A DNA stretch of 64,000 nucleotides from Lathyrus oleraceus. Lineage: Eukaryota; Streptophyta; Magnoliopsida; Fabales; Fabaceae. The stretch is taken from the NCBI RefSeq assembly GCF_024323335.1, contig NC_066579.1, positions 53,402,771 to 53,466,770 of the forward strand, given 5' to 3'. The translations under genes were made by a program, and so were the position numbers. The notes beneath the pieces were generated by a model that searched no databases, was not told the origin of the DNA, and saw nothing but the letters and a program-made list of their open reading frames with translations. Position 1 is the stretch's first letter, and every line of letters begins with the position of its first letter. This document shows positions 33,316 through 44,877 of this stretch, piece after piece.

Positions 33316-34768
33316 TGATCGGAAAAATAGCAAGTGTACTATTTTTACCGATGTAGTAATAAGGAGTTTATTTCCCAGTATCGATCTCAAGGATTGCGTA
33401 GGAATTACTTACTTTAATTCGATTCTATCAGAACAAAAATATAATGGTTGTGTTGTTTTAGAATTTAGAATAGTAACACGAAAATAGTAAAAATAATTGA
33501 TTAAGATAAAAGATGCTAGGATGAGTGGTTGAGTTAACCGGTTATGAATTAGTCCCGATTTCCTTAATACATATGATACATTCAATCTCCTAACCTCAGA
33601 ATGTTCTTACTTAAGTCCTTAAGGAAGAAACTATTAAACTACCAATTCTTACTCAAATGTCCATTCAATTAATCATTGGTTTTAATCAGACAAAATATCA
33701 AGGTTTACGGTGATTTATGAAAGGTTCTAGTCCTAGATGATGCATTCATAAACCCAATTGTGTGAAAACCCTACCAATCACAATCCTGTTATTGGAAGTC
33801 ATAGATTAATTCATATTTGTCCGATACAAAAACATAATAACATCACACAATTGAATTGAAATCCATAACATAGTAATCAAGGAATCATTCGTTCACATTC
33901 ATAGCATACGATAACATCAGGACCACCCCCTAGCATCAGGGGGTTTAGCCTCCCATAGTACTTAAAGAATTCATAAAGGAAAGATTAAACATTACAAAGA
34001 ATTAGGAGAGTTTGATCTTCAATGGTGGCTACCCTTGAATCTCGCCGTCTTCGAATCCGTCGTATTCGCTATCTCCTCCACTGTAATGCTTTCGTTCGTC
34101 TGTCAAAAGGTGCCTTCTTCTTTCTCTTCCAAGCCTTCTTATAGCTTCAGATGAATTTCCTCCAAGCAAAAGGTCCAAACTACCCTTAATGAGCAGAATC
34201 GGTTCACAAAGCAAAAATTAGGTTTTCCAAGCTGCGTCCAATCAACACGGCCGTGTGGTGGCACACGGGTGGCCGTGTTGTTCTTCATAATTAGTTATTT
34301 TCAGCACAAGCTACAGTGGCAACAACACGGGCCGTGTTCCTCCACACGGGTGCCCGTGTTAATGCACTGTTTTAATCAACACGACCGTGTGGTGGCACAC
34401 GGGTGCCCGTGTTGATCTCTGTTTTTCTGCTCCCATTCTGCTCTGCCTGATCAACAACACGGGCAGTGTTGTGGCACACGGGTGCCCGTGTTGACATGCT
34501 GTTTCTTCATATTTTTGCCTTTCAGAGTGTCCATAACTTCACCATTCTTGCTTTTAAACCTGTGCAATGGTCTGTAACAATGACACTACCAAACGAAGCA
34601 TAAACGAGATCTTTTTGACATAGACTTGTAATCGAATGCAATGCGATACCAAACCACCAAAACATGATAATTGACTCCAAAGCAACTGAAAACAAACATA
34701 AATCTTACCAAAGTGATGAAAATATGTCGGATTAACGGTGGGAATTCAATGGAAATGGTGACCGATCA
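33316..34768 (-). repeat. 3' LTR of Athila-like element
   Basis: It is 1453 bp with termini TGATCGG and CCGATCA, and repeated at 38944-40397. It contains the double-palindrome block at 34243-34494. Short open frames are not credible genes. Confidence 0.93.
34243..34494. repeat. Four tandem double-palindrome modules in Athila-like LTR
   Basis: Four modules of about 62 bp each hold two palindromic words: AACACGG(N)CCGTGTT-like (for example ACACGGCCGTGT) and ACACGGGTGCCCGTGT (7-bp arms, 2-base loop). The block is repeated in the other LTR at 39873-40123. Similar ACACGGGCGTGT-type words are, from memory, abundant in LTRs of other plants such as cotton. Confidence 0.8.
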
Positions 34769-36380
34769 CAACCCCAAACTTGTCTCATTGCTTGTCCTCA
34801 AGTGATGTATTGAGTCCAAACAAAGGTCACCCCGACTTCATTTTCCACAATGCAACCTAGTCTTTCACCATTTGTGTTCTTCCTTTCCAATCGAGTTTCA
34901 GGTCTCTCCGATTCAGGCAGTTTACCACATTTCCACCTCAGAAACCTCTTCACCTGCAAGCTTTTCACACACTCACAATATCTCTCAGGGTTAGGTGTGT
35001 ACACTCACAACACAGTATGCAATACCAAACTCTTAACTTTGAATACATTCTACTGTCACTACCACAGCAGATTCCACACACTTTTTGAGGTCTTTTTAGG
35101 TTGTAACGGAGCTTGGGTACGGTGGGATAAACAAAAAAATTGGATAACAAAGGGTTTTGAACTCGGTAGTCATGTTGTGTGATTTTTCTTTCTCTTTTTT
35201 CTCGTGCATCACGTATACTCTGGGGGTTAATTTCACTCTTTTTGACTCTTTTTCTACTCAAATTTTCCGAGCATTTTATATCTGTTAGAGTCTTAGGTCT
35301 CGGCAAGTGCATTTTTCTCTTTTGTTTTTCTTTTCTTTTTTTTTCTTTTCTTTTTTTTTTCTTTTTTTTCTTTTAAAGAAAATACATACTATTTTTCTTT
35401 TTGTATGATCTCATATTATGCACTTGCCTTCTCTTTCAAGATTTCCACCCCAAACTTAGTTTTATTGCACATCTTGCAATTCACACAATCATACCGAGTT
35501 ATGACACAAAAGGAAGTGAATGATTAAAAGTTAACAGGGGGTTTATGATGAATAATGCTTAAACGTTAACATGGGGTTTACGATGAATAAAATGGCTAAG
35601 GCTCAACGGGGTTTACGAAGGGAAACATACATATAGGGATGGCTAGAAAGGCCCTGGCTAAACAAACAACTTGCCTCAGTGTGTGTTGTCATGCTGTGAC
35701 GTGTCAACAGGACATACGCAAAATCAGAGTGATAAAGTCATACCTGGCTGAACTCTCATGTTGATATTTCGTGTTTGGCTTTTTGTGATCTCACCATGTT
35801 GGTTAGCTTGCAAGCTCTGAAGTCTCCTCGTGTTATGTGGTTCTTTTCTGACTTGGTCTTTCCATACCGCTCTCTTGGTCCGGTGTCCCTAAATTGTGTC
35901 CGACTTCTTTTCTCAAGGTTGCATCAACTTCCGGGGTGCCTTATCAGCCTAAGTTTGAGGGGTGTCTTTCATCCACTACCATTTATCCCGGATTCGTCCA
36001 ACCATTTCTCATCACTCTGTACACACAAGTCAACAACGAAAACAAACAAAAACAATACGACGACAACAAAAACAAAAGCAATGGAAATAAAACATGAAAG
36101 GAAAAACTCCCCCTACACCTGAACTAAACATTGACCTCAATGTTTAAATCCAGATACAAAGGACTCACAGCGACTACTGTTGGTTTACTGCACTTGTGTG
36201 GTTTCCTTCCATTTGGAGGTGTTTGTGACTTTGCCCTTTTAATTCTCCTCCTCCCCTACACAAAATTTTAGCACACACAAAGAAAAAGAAAAACAAAATA
36301 AATTAGAAATCAAACGCGTGGGTTGCCTCCCACGAAGCGCTTCGTTTAACGTCGCATGGCTCGACGGTTCATTTCCCTTA
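34769..36380 (-). other. Noncoding 3' part of Athila-like element
   Basis: This is 1.6 kb downstream of the protease frame. At about 36310-36362 the sense strand has a GGGAGGCAACCCACG stretch typical of the region just after pol in Athila elements. RT to integrase therefore appears to have been removed between protease and this point. At about 35320-35375 there is a long pyrimidine tract on plus (purine on sense). No protein-coding frame is supported. Confidence 0.7.
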
Positions 36381-37337
36381 TTATGGGGGGTATTTCAAGT
36401 TCAAAACCTTGTTGCACCTCTTGTCTACAACTCGGACGTTGTCTCTTTTATCTATCCAAGTGTGGACTCCTTTGTGCCACGATTCCTTTTTAACTATCCT
36501 TTCAGTGTTAGGAATCTTTCCGTTTAGGGTGGCTACTGGCAGTGGTGAGACTTTGATAGTATTCAATGTCCTGATTAAGCCTACTTGATACTGAGATTCT
36601 GTATCTTCCTCCACCTCCTGGTCTTCAATAGCATTCAATGTTATTTCCTTGTTGTGAACTTTCAAGGTTAACGTGCACTCATCCATGTCAAGCTTGCATC
36701 GACTCGTCTTCATGAAAGGTCGACCCAGAATGATGGGTGCCTCATTGTCTTCAGGTATGTCCAGGATTACAAAATCGACTAGGAAAGTCAAGTCAGCTAT
36801 TGTTACCAGCACATCTTCAACTATACCATACACATCCTTTCTTGAGTGATCCGCAAACTTCAGATTGGTCTTTATATCACTGATATTTTTAATACCCAGC
36901 CTGTGATAGATCGATAATGGCATCAGATTCACACTAGCTCCAGAATCTATCAGTACCTTTTTGAAGGTTCTTTCTTTGATTGTGCAAGGTATTGTGACGG
37001 TTCCTGGATCCTTTTGTTTGTTAGGAATGTTCTGCTCCAGGGAGTTTGCATTATATTGTTCCTTACCGGATACCTGTTCTTCAGTGGTTGGTTTCTTTTC
37101 AGCCATTACCTCTTCCACGAATTTCTTGTACATGGGCATCCTTTCAAGTGCTTCAAACAAGGCCATATGACCCTCAATCCTTTTAAACATTGTCATGAAT
37201 TTCTCCAAGTCTGACTCACTAGGTTCCTTCTTTGTCACTCTCTGAGGGTAGGGCAACTTAATCACCGGTTTAGTTCCTTTTGTAGTTTCTTCTTTAGTCG
37301 GCTCGCTCGGTGATATAATTTTTTTCTTTTTAGCAAC
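36381..37337 (-). pseudogene. Athila-like protease region, in frame with gag after a TAG
   Basis: This is a retroviral-type aspartic protease with DSGASVNLMP in the active-site position and ILGRPF downstream. It follows the gag frame directly: the gag frame ends in TAG at 37338-37340 and the next 24 codons lead into the protease in the same frame. Either the stop is read through or it is a decay mutation. The frame ends at 36381 with no RT after it. Family role: maturation of gag. Whether it is functional is unknown. Confidence 0.8.
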
Positions 37338-38807
37338 CTATTTCTCTGTCGTCGTGACAGTATTAACATTCTCCTGACCTCTCGGATTTTGAACTGTTTC
37401 ATTTGGTAGGGAACCTGGTGTTCGAGAACTTGCCGGTTGCTGTGCTATCTGCTCCAGCTGAACTTCGAGATTCCTTAGGGAGGCGGTGGTATTTTTATGA
37501 TTGTTTCTAGTTTCTTCTTCAAATTGCATATTTTGAGCTGCCATCTTTTCAATTGCGATCTCCCAATCTGCCTTCTTAGGGACCTGTTGTTGCTGTTGCT
37601 GATATTGGTTTTGATATTGACCTTGTACCTGCTGTTGCACATTCCCGTTCTGATCCTTCCATGCAAAGTTGGGGTGATTCTTCCACCCCGGGTTGTATGT
37701 GTTGGAGTAGGGATTGTTTTGCTTTAAAAACTTTATATCTTCTATCTGTTGTGGTGTTGCAAAGCAATGAACAATATTATATGGTCCATTACAAATGCCA
37801 CACACATCGTTTGGTGCCTGTTGTACTTGAGCCACTTTCTGAGCACCTATGTTTAGTGCCTTCAACCTTTTCTCCACCTCTGCAGCAACTGCTTCTTCAA
37901 TTTTTACCTGTTTGTTTGTTTCAAGCTTCAAATCAATTATCGTAGATTTGCTTGACACCCTATCATACAACTCTAGATGCTCATTTGAGGCAATTGCTTC
38001 AATTATCTTCTTCATACCGGTGGCTGTTGCAAAGTTGGCTGAGCCACCAGCTGCTGAATCAAGGATTTGTCTCGTTTGAATTCGAAGACCATTGACAAAC
38101 ATTTGCATTTGTTCAGTTTCATCCATGTTGTGAGTAGGACAAGCCACTAGGATTCTCTTGAATCGTTTGTAGGTATCTCCTAGTGACTCACCCTCCTTCT
38201 GTTTGAAGTTTAGGATTTCATATCTTTTCCGCAATGACACAGATGCGGGAAAATACTCCTGCAAGAATGCTGTTTCCATGTGCTCCCATGTAGTGATACT
38301 ACCAGCAGGTAAGGAATATAACCACTCTTCAGCCTCATCTGCTAAAGTGAATGGGAACATACGAAGTCAGATTGCTTCTTCGCTATGTCCAGGCATTTTC
38401 AGTGTTGCGCTCATGGTTAAAAATCTTTGCAGATGCTTGTTGGCATCTTCATTCACTCTTCCAGAGAAGGACCGTCTTTCGAGTTGATTAATGGTGCTGG
38501 GATGCAGCTGAAATTGGTCGACATTAACCGGTTGGTTTACAATTGTCATACGACCACCCGGAGTGTTGGTTCCACCATAATCACCGAGAAGTCTCTCTGG
38601 TGGTGGTGGTGCTGGTGGGTTTGCAGCCATGATTTCAGGAACTGTTTCCGCTTCTGAATCTGAATTCTCTGAATGCACTGAAACAACTTCCTCGTCTGCT
38701 TTCTCTGCTAATTCCAGTTTTTCTCGCTTGGCTTGTCTCAGTCTAGCGCGAAGAGTTCTTTCTGGTTCTGCGTCAAAAGAAAAATCCGCTGAGGTCTTAC
38801 CTCGCAT
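37338..38807 (-). pseudogene. Athila-like gag, interrupted by one in-frame TGA
   Basis: The frame opens at ATG 38807 (MRGKTSADFS). It meets a TGA at 38367-38369 and continues in the same frame from 38366 to a TAG at 37338-37340. The gag core contains ADEAEEWLYSLPAGSITTWE and QMFVNGLRIQTRQ, typical of Athila gag. A CGICNGPYNIVHC zinc-knuckle-like motif follows, then a glutamine-rich stretch. The two halves align as one protein, so a single base substitution is enough to explain the TGA. The protein would package RNA. With the stop it would give only a 146-residue N-terminal piece. Confidence 0.85.
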
Positions 38808-38919
38808 AAACTAGTTAGACAAATATTAGACTTGAATAACAAGATTGTCATATATAAACTTTTAGTTGGCGAGAAACAAAATTTCGATAGAATAGAAATT
38901 AAAATATGTAGTTTGGCAA

Positions 38920-38937
38920 TCCCCGGCAACGGCGCCA
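38920..38937 (-). promoter_or_regulatory. Primer-binding site, tRNA-Asp type
   Basis: The sense strand has TGGCGCCGTTGCCGGGGA six bases from the 5' LTR edge. It is complementary to the 3' end of plant tRNA-Asp, the usual primer of Athila-type elements. Confidence 0.88.
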
Positions 38938-38943
38938 AAAACT

Positions 38944-40397
38944 TGATCGGAAAAATAGCAAGTGTACTATTTTTACCGATGTAGTAATAAGGAGTTTATT
39001 TCCCAGTATCGATCTCAAGGATTGCGTAGGAATTACTTACTTTAATTCGATTCTATCAAAACAAAAAGATAATGGTTGTGTTGTTTTGGAATTTAGAATA
39101 GTAACACGAAAATAGTAAAAATAATTGATTAAGATAAAAGATGCTAGGGTGAGTGGTTGAGTTAACCGGTTATGAATTAGTCCCGATTTCCTTAATACAT
39201 ATGATACATTCAATCTCCTAACCTCAGAATGTTCTTACTTAAGTCCTTAAGGAAGAAACTATTAAACTACCAATTCTTACTCAAATGTCCATTCAATTAA
39301 TCATTGGTTTTAATCAGACAAAATATCAAGGTTTACGGTGATTTATGAAAGGTTCTAGTCCTAGATGATGCATTCATAAACCCAATTGTGTGAAAACCCT
39401 ACCAATCACAATCCTGTTATTGGAAGTAATAGATTAATTCGTATTTGTCCGATACAAAAACATAATAACATCACACAATTGAATTGAAATCCATAACATA
39501 GTAATCAAGGAATCATTCGTTCACATTCATAGCATACGATAACATCAGAACCACCCCCCTAGCATCAGGGGGTTTAGCCTCTCATAGTACTTAAAGAATT
39601 CATAAAGGAAAGATTAAACATTACAAAGAATTAGGAGAGTTTGATCTTCAATGGTGGCTACCCTTGAATCTCGCCGTCTTCGAATCCGTCGTATTCGCTA
39701 TCTCCTCCACTGTAATGCTTTCGTTCGTCTGTCAAAAGGTGCCTTCTTCTTTCTCTTCCAAGCCTTCTTATAGCTTCAGATGAATCTCCTCCAAGCAAAA
39801 GGTCCAAACTACCCTTAATGAGCAGAATCGGTTCACAAAGCAAAAATTAGGTTTTCCAAGCTGCGTCCAATCAACACGGCCGTGTGGTGGCACACGGGTG
39901 GCCGTGTTGTTCTTCATAATTAGTTATTTTCAGCACAAGCTACAGTGGCAACAACACGGGCCGTGTTCCTCCACACGGGTGCCCGTGTTAATGCACTGTT
40001 TTAATCAACACGACCGTGTGGTGGCACACGGGTGCCCGTGTTGATCTCTGTTTTTCTGCTCCCATTTTGCTCTGCTTGATCAACAACACGGGCAGTGTTG
40101 TGGCACACGGGTGCCCGTGTTGACATGCTGTTTCTTCATATTTTTGCCTTCCAGAGTGTCCATAACTTCACCATTCTTGCTTTTAAACCTGTGCAATGGC
40201 CTGTAACAATGACACTACCAAACGAAGCATAAACGAGATCTTTTTGACATAGACTTGTAATCGAATGCAATGCGATACCAAACCAACAAAACATGATAAT
40301 TGACTCCAAAGCAACTGAAAACAAACATAAATCTTACTAAAGTGATGAAAATATGTCGGATTAACGGCGGGAATTCAATGGAAATGGTGACCGATCA
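38944..40397 (-). repeat. 5' LTR of Athila-like element
   Basis: It is 1454 bp, the partner of 33316-34768, with the same termini and the same palindromic block (39873-40123). About 17 differences from the other LTR were counted by eye. Confidence 0.93.
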
Positions 40398-40402
40398 CTA
40401 TC

Positions 40403-41996
40403 CACACACCCCTTATCCATTGTTGCTTTCAGCATCCCCTAGCAGCATGAATTTTATTTTTTTATATCTTTAGGAATTTATTTTTTTCTCCTTAATATAT
40501 CAAAATGGAATCTTAGTTCCAATTAGGATTTTAGTCTTAGCTAATTCGGATTCACATTTCTTAATTTGAATTAGATTGAAGGTTAGGGATATAAATTAGG
40601 GTTTCATTGTATTAATCTTGATTTCTCTTCCTTTCTTTCTCTTTAAAACTTCATGACATCAATGAGGATCATTTTTTGGGTTGCTTAGTTTGTATGAATT
40701 ATGTGGCCTAGCTTTTCTTGCATGATCCCCTATTTTGATTTGATTAATTGATTAAATGCATTTTAGTCAATTAATTAAGTCATTAACTTTAGGATATTCA
40801 CCACAGTTGTAAATAATTTTTATCATCTAATTGTACGATCAAAACCCGAGTGTAGGATGTTAAACATATGCATGACAACATTAGGTTAGGCACCATTTGG
40901 TTATGTAAGAGAAGTCAGTGTTTGCCTTGAAAATAGTAAATCCACTTTCCCTTAGTCATGTCTTAATTTTGATTACATTTCATTTGATTTTGGATGGTTT
41001 CTTGAATGATTTATTTTCACTTCTTGATTGATCCACACGTGTTTATGGTTTAATTATGTATGGTGTAAAATTTCCCATATTCGGGAAAATGCACCTAACT
41101 TCCATGAACATGTAATAATTATATCACTTTTCATTTGCTTTCCTTCCATATTCATTCGCTAACTTAGAAGTAACCAAAAGCAACCTAAAAAGAACCTTTC
41201 TTCAAAAGAACAAAAATAAACTTGATTTAACGTCAAGTCATTTTGAAAAATCTTTTCATGATAAAACAGAGGAATAAGGATTGGACACTATTGTAGAGCT
41301 CCATGTTCAAAACTTCATATTCCATATTAAAACATGTTAATCAATTGAATTTAGTCAGTTCTAATTGACTTAGTTCGCTACACATCTTTCACAAGACTTA
41401 GAAGAAAAAGGATGAAGATTTAGACCTTATCTCCCCGAACATTCTGACACTGTTGTAGAGCTCTCTGTCTGAATATTCGTCTTCAGAATAAAACCAATCA
41501 CAACCAATCAAATCCAATTTTATCGCCTTAGAGCATTCAAAATATTTTCATAAAGGGCATGTTATTTCCATTCTACCGCGATACAAACAACGCTTAACCT
41601 CCCACGCGTGAGTATACAAGCAAAGTTTAATTGCTAGAACGTGAACGTTAACATCGTTCAATAAAATCTTCCATAAATACTTATTTTCTACCATGAATTA
41701 AGAAGCTATGATTTTCTCATTTCACTATGGGAATGCGTAGGCACGTGATTTTGAAATCTTGGCGAGCACATTAATTAAAAACACCCATCTGCGTAAAACA
41801 ATCACAATGGTTTCCGTTGAGTACAACGGATGTGAATGATGCTAATACCTTCCCCTTGCATAATTGACTCCCGAATCTGCTCTTGGTTTCAATGATCATA
41901 CCTTTTCCTGTTTATTCGAGAGTTTTATTGATATTTTCCCTTTTCTTTAGAATAAATAAAGTTCGATGGAGAGTATGTATTTTTCGCGATGTGACA
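40403..41996 (+). repeat. Decayed Tat/Ogre-like LTR remnant, plus orientation
   Basis: The end TTTTTCGCGATGTGACA at 41980-41996 matches the Ogre sense LTR end (TTTTTCGCGCGATGCGACA). 41820-41882 (GAGTACAACGGATG..., then ACCTTCCCCTTGCATAA, then GACTCCCGAA) aligns with the reverse complement of 14967-15040. The region is therefore an old LTR of a related element in the opposite orientation. The left edge is not defined. A TTGTAGAGCTC-containing unit occurs twice (near 41293 and 41453). The following PBS is unrecognisable. No ORF is supported. Confidence 0.6.
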
Positions 41997-42289
41997 AGTT
42001 TGTTGGAGGGTATGGATTGTTGTTGTTGAAATAAGTGAGACTAAGAGACATTTAGATTAAACTGTGTTTCTTGAAAAGCACTGCGAAGACATTATTATAT
42101 ATAGAGAGATTACAACTAATTACGTGATATAGTCGATGTGAGACTATTCTATATACAAATATTCTTAACACTATATATTTACAAATATTAACATTCCCCC
42201 TCAAGCTTGAACATATAAGTCAAATGCACCAAGCTTGTTACATGTATAATTAGTTATAGGGCTTTGTAGGGATTTTGTAAACACATATA

Positions 42290-43366
42290 CTAATTTATCA
42301 TTAGGGTTGATAAAGCTTGTGACGATGTCGCCTGACTCGATCTCTCTCTGACAAAGTGGCATTCTATCTCAATATGTTTGGTCCTCTCATGGAAGACGTG
42401 TTTTGAAGCAATGTATAATACAACTTGATTATCATAAATAAGTGTCATTGGTCTTGCTTCTTTAATTTGAAGTTCTTTGAGCAACTGTTTTAACCAAATA
42501 AGTTCACACGTTGCCATTGCCATGACCTTATACTCTGCCTCAGCGCTTGATCTTGCAACTATATTTTATTTCTTACTTTTCCAGGATATAAGGTTTCCTC
42601 CAACAAGTACACAATATCCAGAGGTGGATCGTCTATCAATGGGCGATCCTACCTAATCAGCATCGCATTATCCAACTATTTGAGTATGTCCTTTATCTTC
42701 ATACACAAGAACCTTTCCTTGAGAATATTTGATGCATCTCAGAATTTGGATAACAACTTCCATGTCTTCCTGACAAGGGAAATTTAAGAACTGACTTACC
42801 ACACTAATTGCAAAAGAATTATCCGGACGAGTGACTGTGAGATAATTCAACTTTCCAACTAATCTCCTATATATTCCTGGGTCAGATAGAGGTTCCCTTT
42901 GATTGGGTAGAAGTTTGACACTTGGATCCATAAGAGTATCAGCTGGTTTAACATTCAACAACCATGTTTCTTCCAAAATATCCATAGCATATTTCCGTTG
43001 GGAAATCACCAAACCATCTTTAGATTGGGCCACCTTAAATCCCAAGAAGTAGCGGAGTTTACCAAGATCTTTTGTTTGAAATTGATTCGAGAGATGTTGT
43101 TTCACCTGGCGTATTTCCTACTTATCACTACCAGTTATGACGATATCATCTACATACACAATAAGATAGATGCACCCTTGGGCTGAGTGACGATAAAAAA
43201 CAGAATGGGTAGCTTCACTATGAACCATACCAAACTGTTGTACTACAATGTTGAATCTGCCAAACCAAGCTCTCGAAGATTGCTTAAGACTATAAAGAGA
43301 CCTGTGTAGCCTACAAACCATATTCAATGACTCCCCCTGAGCAACAAACCCATATGATTGCTCCAC
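42290..43366 (-). pseudogene. Copia A pol fragments: RT and RNase H
   Basis: From 43366 leftward: RT pieces with LHRSLYSLKQSSRAWFGRF and YVDDIVITG (43366-43118), then KDLGKLRYFLGFKVAQSKDG and YRRLVGKLNYLTVTRPD (43105-42668), then an RNase H piece with CELIWLKQLL and HFVRE (42523-42290). Order and motifs are those of Ty1/copia pol. The pieces are separated by stop codons and frameshifts and the RNase H is incomplete. The region upstream to 44441 holds only noisy traces of the integrase-RT linker. Confidence 0.85.
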
Positions 43367-44441
43367 TTATACTTCCTCTTCAAGATCACCGTGTAAAAAG
43401 GAATTTTTGACATCAAGTTGATGAAGAGGCCAAGGACGAATGACTGTGATGGCTAGAAGAAGTAAGCTACAGGCGAGAAGGTATCACTATAATCCAACCC
43501 AAAAATTTGAATGTATCCTTTGACTGCCAAGCAAGCTTTAAACCGATCGATCTTACTATCTGGTCCAACCTTCATTGTATAAAGTCAACGACAACCTACT
43601 AAAGATTTCCCAAGGGGTAGAGGAACCAGTTCCCGAGTATCATTACTTTGAAGAGAACACACTTCATCAATCATTGCTTGCCTCCACTCAGGGTGAGATA
43701 ATGCTTCACCTGGAGTTTTAGGAATAGAAACATAAGACAAAGAAGACAAACAAGTATACTACAAATGGGAAAGACGATGATAATGTAAATCAATATAATG
43801 CGGAGAAGGATTTCGTGTTTGACGTATACATTTTCGAATGACAATCGAAAGATCAACCTCGAGTAGCAAGATCAGATCCGATGATGGCGAAGGCGAAGGC
43901 GTTGGAGGAGAGTCTACAATGACCTCAGGGATAGGTACGACAAACGTTTGTTGACGATGCTGATATATTTGAAGTTGAGGAGAAGTAGGGGGTCAACTGT
44001 AGGGGTATTTAGTGTGTTAGGTTCCTTGGAATGACGAGGAATAATGACAGATGGGACTTCCAGAAGATGTGTGAGAGTACTTTCCTGAAGGGGTTTTAGA
44101 GTTACTTGGCTGGACTCGAAAAATGGGACAGACTCAAAGAAGGTGACATCGGCTGATAGGAGGTATCATTGTAGAGTATGTGAATAGCAACGATAGCCCT
44201 TTTGGGATCGATGATAACCAAGAAAGACACATGTGATTGATCGAGCTGATAGTTTTTTGAAATGTCGTCAAAAGTGTTGTTGGAACAGTAACATCGACAA
44301 TGGTGACAAAGTGGTTACTGGAGAATTTTGAAAAGTGAGAGGCAAATCGGAGTGATAACACGGTTTGCAAAAAAAATTCTCACCGGAAGACAGTGGATCA
44401 ACCGGGTAAAGCACGACGAAGAAAGAATTGTCTCTTAGTAG

Positions 44442-44453
44442 ACTCTGATACCA
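44442..44453 (-). promoter_or_regulatory. PBS of copia A (initiator tRNA-Met)
   Basis: The sense strand TGGTATCAGAGT sits immediately beside the LTR edge at 44454, matching the usual copia primer site. Confidence 0.85.
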
Positions 44454-44736
44454 TGTTGAAATAAGTTAGACTAAGAGATATTTAGATTAAATATTGTGTC
44501 TTGAAAAGCACTACAAAGACATTATTATATATAGAAATATTACAACTAATTACATGATATAGTCGATGAGAGACTATTATATATACAAATATTTTTAACA
44601 CTATATATTTACAAATATCAACAGTTGCCATTAAACATTGAAATTTGAAACTGGGAAAACATATCCCATAAAAACAAATCACTTCAGAATAACAAATGGA
44701 GCATGTTTTTCATCAAAATAGATTAAAAAAACTTAC

Positions 44737-44877
44737 TTATTTGTCCATGATTATCATTTCAAATTGCTCATTGTTGTTGGAGACAACCGACCATTTATGG
44801 TGTACTTTTACAGCAACCTTCTACAGTTTTTTGCTATCGGTGACATCTCTGATCTTCTCAAGTGGTCTGGTCGGGAA
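44737..44877 (-). pseudogene. Exon relic resembling RPA1/DUF223 OB-fold protein
   Basis: In one minus-strand frame I read RPLEKIRDVTDSKKL, a TAG, then KVAVKVHHKWSVVSNNN and EQFEMIIMDK. This pattern resembles the first strands of the N-terminal OB fold in plant RPA1-like/DUF223 proteins, which bind single-stranded DNA and are often multiplied in legumes or carried by Helitrons. A TAG sits where a tryptophan codon is usual, and a GTAAGT donor-like sequence follows the last codon. No second exon was found. It could be a gene relic or a transposon-captured fragment. The assignment is by memory of the family pattern only. Confidence 0.4.

Larger units (their letters stand above)
33316..40397 (-). 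mobile_element. Athila-like Ty3/gypsy element, gag-protease only, complete ends
   Basis: This is a complete 7082-bp insertion: LTRs at 33316-34768 and 38944-40397 with ends TGATCGG...CCGATCA, flanked by CTATC on both sides (33311-33315 and 40398-40402). The PBS beside the right LTR fits tRNA-Asp, giving minus orientation, and a purine tract AGTTTGGGGTTG abuts the left LTR. Only gag and protease are encoded. RT, RNase H and integrase are absent, so it must borrow enzymes. Counting by eye, the LTRs differ at about 17 positions (near 1.2%), so it is fairly recent. Gag and protease sequence fit the Athila lineage, to which pea Cyclops belongs. Confidence 0.92.
42024..44623 (-). mobile_element. 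Decayed Ty1/copia element A with 170-bp LTRs
   Basis: LTRs are 42024-42193 and 44454-44623 (TGTTGAAATAAGT...AATATCAACA). The flanks GTTGT and GTTGC are a one-mismatch TSD. The sense (minus) strand has an iMet PBS at the right and TTGAGGGGGAA polypurine tract at the left. The internal part is only 2.26 kb. RT and RNase H fragments remain, while gag, protease and most of integrase are gone. Frames are broken by several stops and shifts, so it is dead. Confidence 0.88.

Noticed and set aside
35320..35376. Long pyrimidine tract as a second polypurine tract of the Athila-like element
   Set aside because: It is about 0.55 kb away from the LTR. The proper tract abuts the LTR at 34769, so an internal priming role is unproven.
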